Source: Nitrososphaerales archaeon (lineage in GTDB: Archaea > Thermoproteota > Nitrososphaeria > Conexivisphaerales > UBA164). Taken from it: a stretch of 6,861 nucleotides of DNA. The stretch lies in NCBI GenBank assembly GCA_023256405.1, contig JAGDXK010000005.1, forward strand, positions 1 through 6,861. The letters run 5' to 3'. The notes beneath the pieces were generated by a model. That model ran no database searches and was not told the DNA's origin. It saw only the letters and a program-made list of their open reading frames with translations. Both the position numbers and the translations under genes were made by a program. Each line of letters starts with the position of its first letter. Positions within the stretch are counted from its first letter, which is position 1. Below, in pieces: positions 4,951-6,861 of this stretch.

Positions 4951-6459
4951 ATGCTGCTCAGGCCTGTTTTCATAAACATCAGTTCCGATACCGACTTTAT
5001 CATTTTAAACGATATGAACGCTAGGGAGCTAGATGTCAGATGTGGTGAGCGTGCCGAAATCCGCGCAGGAAGGACTACATACGAGGTAGAAGTTAGGACC
5101 TCGAGCAGCCTTGTTAGTAAAGGATTTGTAGGGTTACCTCATGCCTTAGCCAGAAAGCTCAGAATAGATGAGAAGACAGAGGTGGAGATAGCCAAACACA
5201 GGGAGAGCCTTGCACCAGTTTACATTAGAAAAAAGCTGATGGGAGAGAGGCTAACTCAGGATATGATAGAAGCAATCGTGGAAGGAATTTCAAAAAATAG
5301 AATTTCTGAGCTTGACGTTCTGACGCTGGTAATGGCTTCTTATTATAACGGCCTTGATGATGATGAGATAGTAGGCATCACGAGATCAATGGTTAATTAC
5401 GGAAACACGCTCGATTTTGGAGGACGCGTGGTTGATAAACATTCAATAGGTGGGGTTCCAGGCAACAAGGTCTCACTGTTGATCGTCCCTATAATATCAA
5501 ACACTGAGCTGTTGATGCCCAAGACCAGCAGCCGAGCAATCACAAGCCCATCCGGAACTGCGGACACAATGTCAGTGTTAGCTAACGTTGAGCTCGAGCC
5601 TGATGAGATGATAAGGGTTGTAAAAAAGACCCATGGATGTATAGTATGGAATGATAGCCTTGGAGTGGCGCCGGCTGATAACATGATAATTAAAGTTGAA
5701 AGGCCATTGAGGATTGACCCGGAGGGCCTGATGATAGCTAGCATACTTTCTAAAAAGCTTGCGCTTGGCGTAAAGCAGATGGTCCTTGACATTCCCTTTG
5801 GAAGAGGAACAAAGGTTGTTGATGAAAAAGCTGGTAAGGCACTTGCTGAGAAGTTCGAGAGAATAGGCTCGCTTCTGAACATAAAAGTGGTTTCTGCATT
5901 AACATATGGCAGTCAGCCAGTTGGCCATGCAGTTGGCCCTGCGCTTGAAGCTAAGGAGGCTCTCGAGGCTCTTATCGCGCCCTCAGAGGCAGCTACAAGC
6001 CTGATCAACAAGTCTGCAGCGCTGGCCGGTCTTCTGCTGGAAAGCTCTGGGTTAGTAAATAAAAATGCAGGTTATGAATCTGCCTTAAGATACATAACAA
6101 ACGGCAAGGCCTACTCAAAGTTAAGGGAGATAATCGGCGAACAGGGAGGGAACCCTAACGGTAGGCCGGACGAACTTCCAATGGGCGGTTACACATATGA
6201 TGTAACCTCAAACGTGGATGGCTATGTTACTTATGTGGACAATTCGTTAATAAATCAGCTCGCAATAATTCTTGGCGCCCCGTACGACAAAGGAGCGGGC
6301 CTCGTTCTGTATAAAAAGGAGAACTCAAAAGTAAGGAAAGGCGAAACGATAATGAGGCTTTACGCTGAAAGCGAGAGCAAGCTCGATGATGCTATCAGGC
6401 TTCTGGAGAGAATGTCTCCAATAAATGTTTCTGGAATGCTTCTGGAAAGCTTTCCTTGA
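4951..6459 (+). CDS. deoA: AMP phosphorylase (archaeal DeoA)
   Basis: A 502-residue nucleoside-phosphorylase II-family enzyme that converts AMP (also CMP, UMP) plus phosphate to the free base and ribose 1,5-bisphosphate. It is the first step of the archaeal nucleotide-degradation route to ribulose bisphosphate and type III RuBisCO. An N-terminal archaeal extension (about 1-85) precedes the catalytic part. That part contains VDKHSIGGVPGNK (161-173), KTSSRAITSPSGTADTM (191-207), LRIDPEGLMIAS (253-264) and FGRGTKVVDEKAG (283-295). With ATG at 4951, G168, S194-S199, T203, D256 (proton donor), S264 and K288 fall on the positions I remember from the family annotation, which strongly favours this start. 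The earlier in-frame GTG at 4909 would add 14 unlikely residues and lies in an SD-like sequence. The last base of its stop codon is 1 bp from the convergent deaminase gene. Confidence 0.95.
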   Translation: MLLRPVFINISSDTDFIILNDMNARELDVRCGERAEIRAGRTTYEVEVRTSSSLVSKGFVGLPHALARKLRIDEKTEVEIAKHRESLAPVYIRKKLMGERLTQDMIEAIVEGISKNRISELDVLTLVMASYYNGLDDDEIVGITRSMVNYGNTLDFGGRVVDKHSIGGVPGNKVSLLIVPIISNTELLMPKTSSRAITSPSGTADTMSVLANVELEPDEMIRVVKKTHGCIVWNDSLGVAPADNMIIKVERPLRIDPEGLMIASILSKKLALGVKQMVLDIPFGRGTKVVDEKAGKALAEKFERIGSLLNIKVVSALTYGSQPVGHAVGPALEAKEALEALIAPSEAATSLINKSAALAGLLLESSGLVNKNAGYESALRYITNGKAYSKLREIIGEQGGNPNGRPDELPMGGYTYDVTSNVDGYVTYVDNSLINQLAIILGAPYDKGAGLVLYKKENSKVRKGETIMRLYAESESKLDDAIRLLERMSPINVSGMLLESFP

Positions 6460-6460
6460 A

Positions 6461-6861
6461 TTACGGAATTGATGACTGCACCACGTTGTCTATTTCATTT
6501 AACAGGTCTATCTTTCTGTAGTAGGGTAGGAACGATGCAATTATCGAATTCTTAGCAAGCACCGCTATATCTTCATAAGTAAGTCCTATTGCCTTTGCCG
6601 TTTCATAGAAGTTCTCGTTTATATAACCACCGAAATAGGCCGGATCGTCTGAGTTTATTGTAGGAACCATGCCAAGCTTTAGCATGATTTTAACGGGGAA
6701 CCTGTTGAGCGGCGTTATATGGTTCAGCTTGAGCGCCGAGAGCGGACATGTAGTAAGGGGTATCTTATCCTGAATTACTTTGTTGGTCAGAATAGGATCA
6801 TCTAGAATGTGGTATCCGTGGTCTATCCTTGCCACCCTGAGAAGCTTTACTGCCTCCCACA
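6461..6861 (-). CDS. Adenine/adenosine deaminase family, C-terminal part
   Basis: Open from the window's right edge to a TAA at 6461-6463, giving about 132 C-terminal residues of a family that is usually near 330-350, so the 5' part lies outside. The visible part begins WEAVKLLRVARIDHG. The metal-site histidine is in RIDHG, and the catalytic/metal Asp pair is in INSDDPAYFGGYINENF. CPLSALKL and LAKNSIIASFLP are also family marks. The form CPLS-x-x-KL plus NSDDPAYFGGY resembles the Aah1-type adenine deaminases more than adenosine deaminases proper. Adenine to hypoxanthine plus ammonia is therefore the better guess. This fits its partner next door, since AMP phosphorylase releases adenine. The GTG at 6833-6835 is an internal valine, as the conserved frame continues upstream of it. 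The N-terminal HxH metal motif cannot be checked here. Confidence 0.88.
   Translation of the reverse strand, partial: WEAVKLLRVARIDHGYHILDDPILTNKVIQDKIPLTTCPLSALKLNHITPLNRFPVKIMLKLGMVPTINSDDPAYFGGYINENFYETAKAIGLTYEDIAVLAKNSIIASFLPYYRKIDLLNEIDNVVQSSIP

Noticed and set aside
5397..5882. 161-codon minus-strand frame inside AMP phosphorylase
   Set aside because: It covers the catalytic core of deoA read backwards, and no family is recognisable.
6444..6455. 12-bp perfect palindrome GGAAAGCTTTCC just before the deoA stop
   Set aside because: It has no loop, lies in coding sequence for ESFP, and contains a common restriction-type core; a functional role is not supported.
6833..6835. GTG 6835 as the deaminase start codon
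   Set aside because: The conserved frame continues upstream (WEAVKLLR before VARIDHG) to the window edge, so this is an internal valine.

Overview
The window is archaeal. It carries the Nop5/fibrillarin pair of the box C/D RNA methylation machine, which bacteria lack, and the archaeal-type AMP phosphorylase. Several genes have an AT-only TATA-like element centred about 25-30 nt before the start codon and no Shine-Dalgarno sequence, the signature of leaderless archaeal transcripts. GC content is moderate. A thermophilic or acidophilic member of the TACK side of the Archaea (Thermoproteota and relatives) is my best guess, but the lineage is not settled by what is visible.

Layout. Positions 1-153 are mostly AT-rich and hold no gene I can defend; a GC-rich stretch at 1-47 may be the edge of one. 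From about 154 to 2986 everything reads on the minus strand: in transcription order nop5, fibrillarin (23-nt overlap), a small ArsR-type winged-helix regulator and an ECF-transporter S component resembling the riboflavin type. The last two each appear to have their own TATA box. From 3037 to 6459 genes read on the plus strand: a DapA/NAL-family Schiff-base aldolase, a luciferase-like (LLM, probably F420- or FMN-using) oxidoreductase 2-11 nt behind it, and AMP phosphorylase. The right edge holds the C-terminal part of an adenine/adenosine deaminase on the minus strand, whose stop is 1 bp from that of AMP phosphorylase.

How the genes fit together. Nop5 and fibrillarin form the core of the 2'-O-methylation RNP. 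AMP phosphorylase splits AMP into adenine and ribose 1,5-bisphosphate, and the convergent deaminase would take adenine to hypoxanthine, so the right half looks like a small AMP/purine recycling locus. The aldolase-LLM pair looks like a two-step catabolic or biosynthetic unit of unknown substrate; the aldolase keeps the Schiff-base lysine and tyrosine but lacks the threonine pair and arginine of true dihydrodipicolinate synthase.

The most notable non-coding signal is the 50-bp gap between nop5 and the aldolase. One AT dyad with AAAAC/GTTTT arms sits 25 and 26 nt from the two divergent start codons and may serve both as a single bidirectional promoter. I see no CRISPR array, insertion sequence, tRNA or rRNA.
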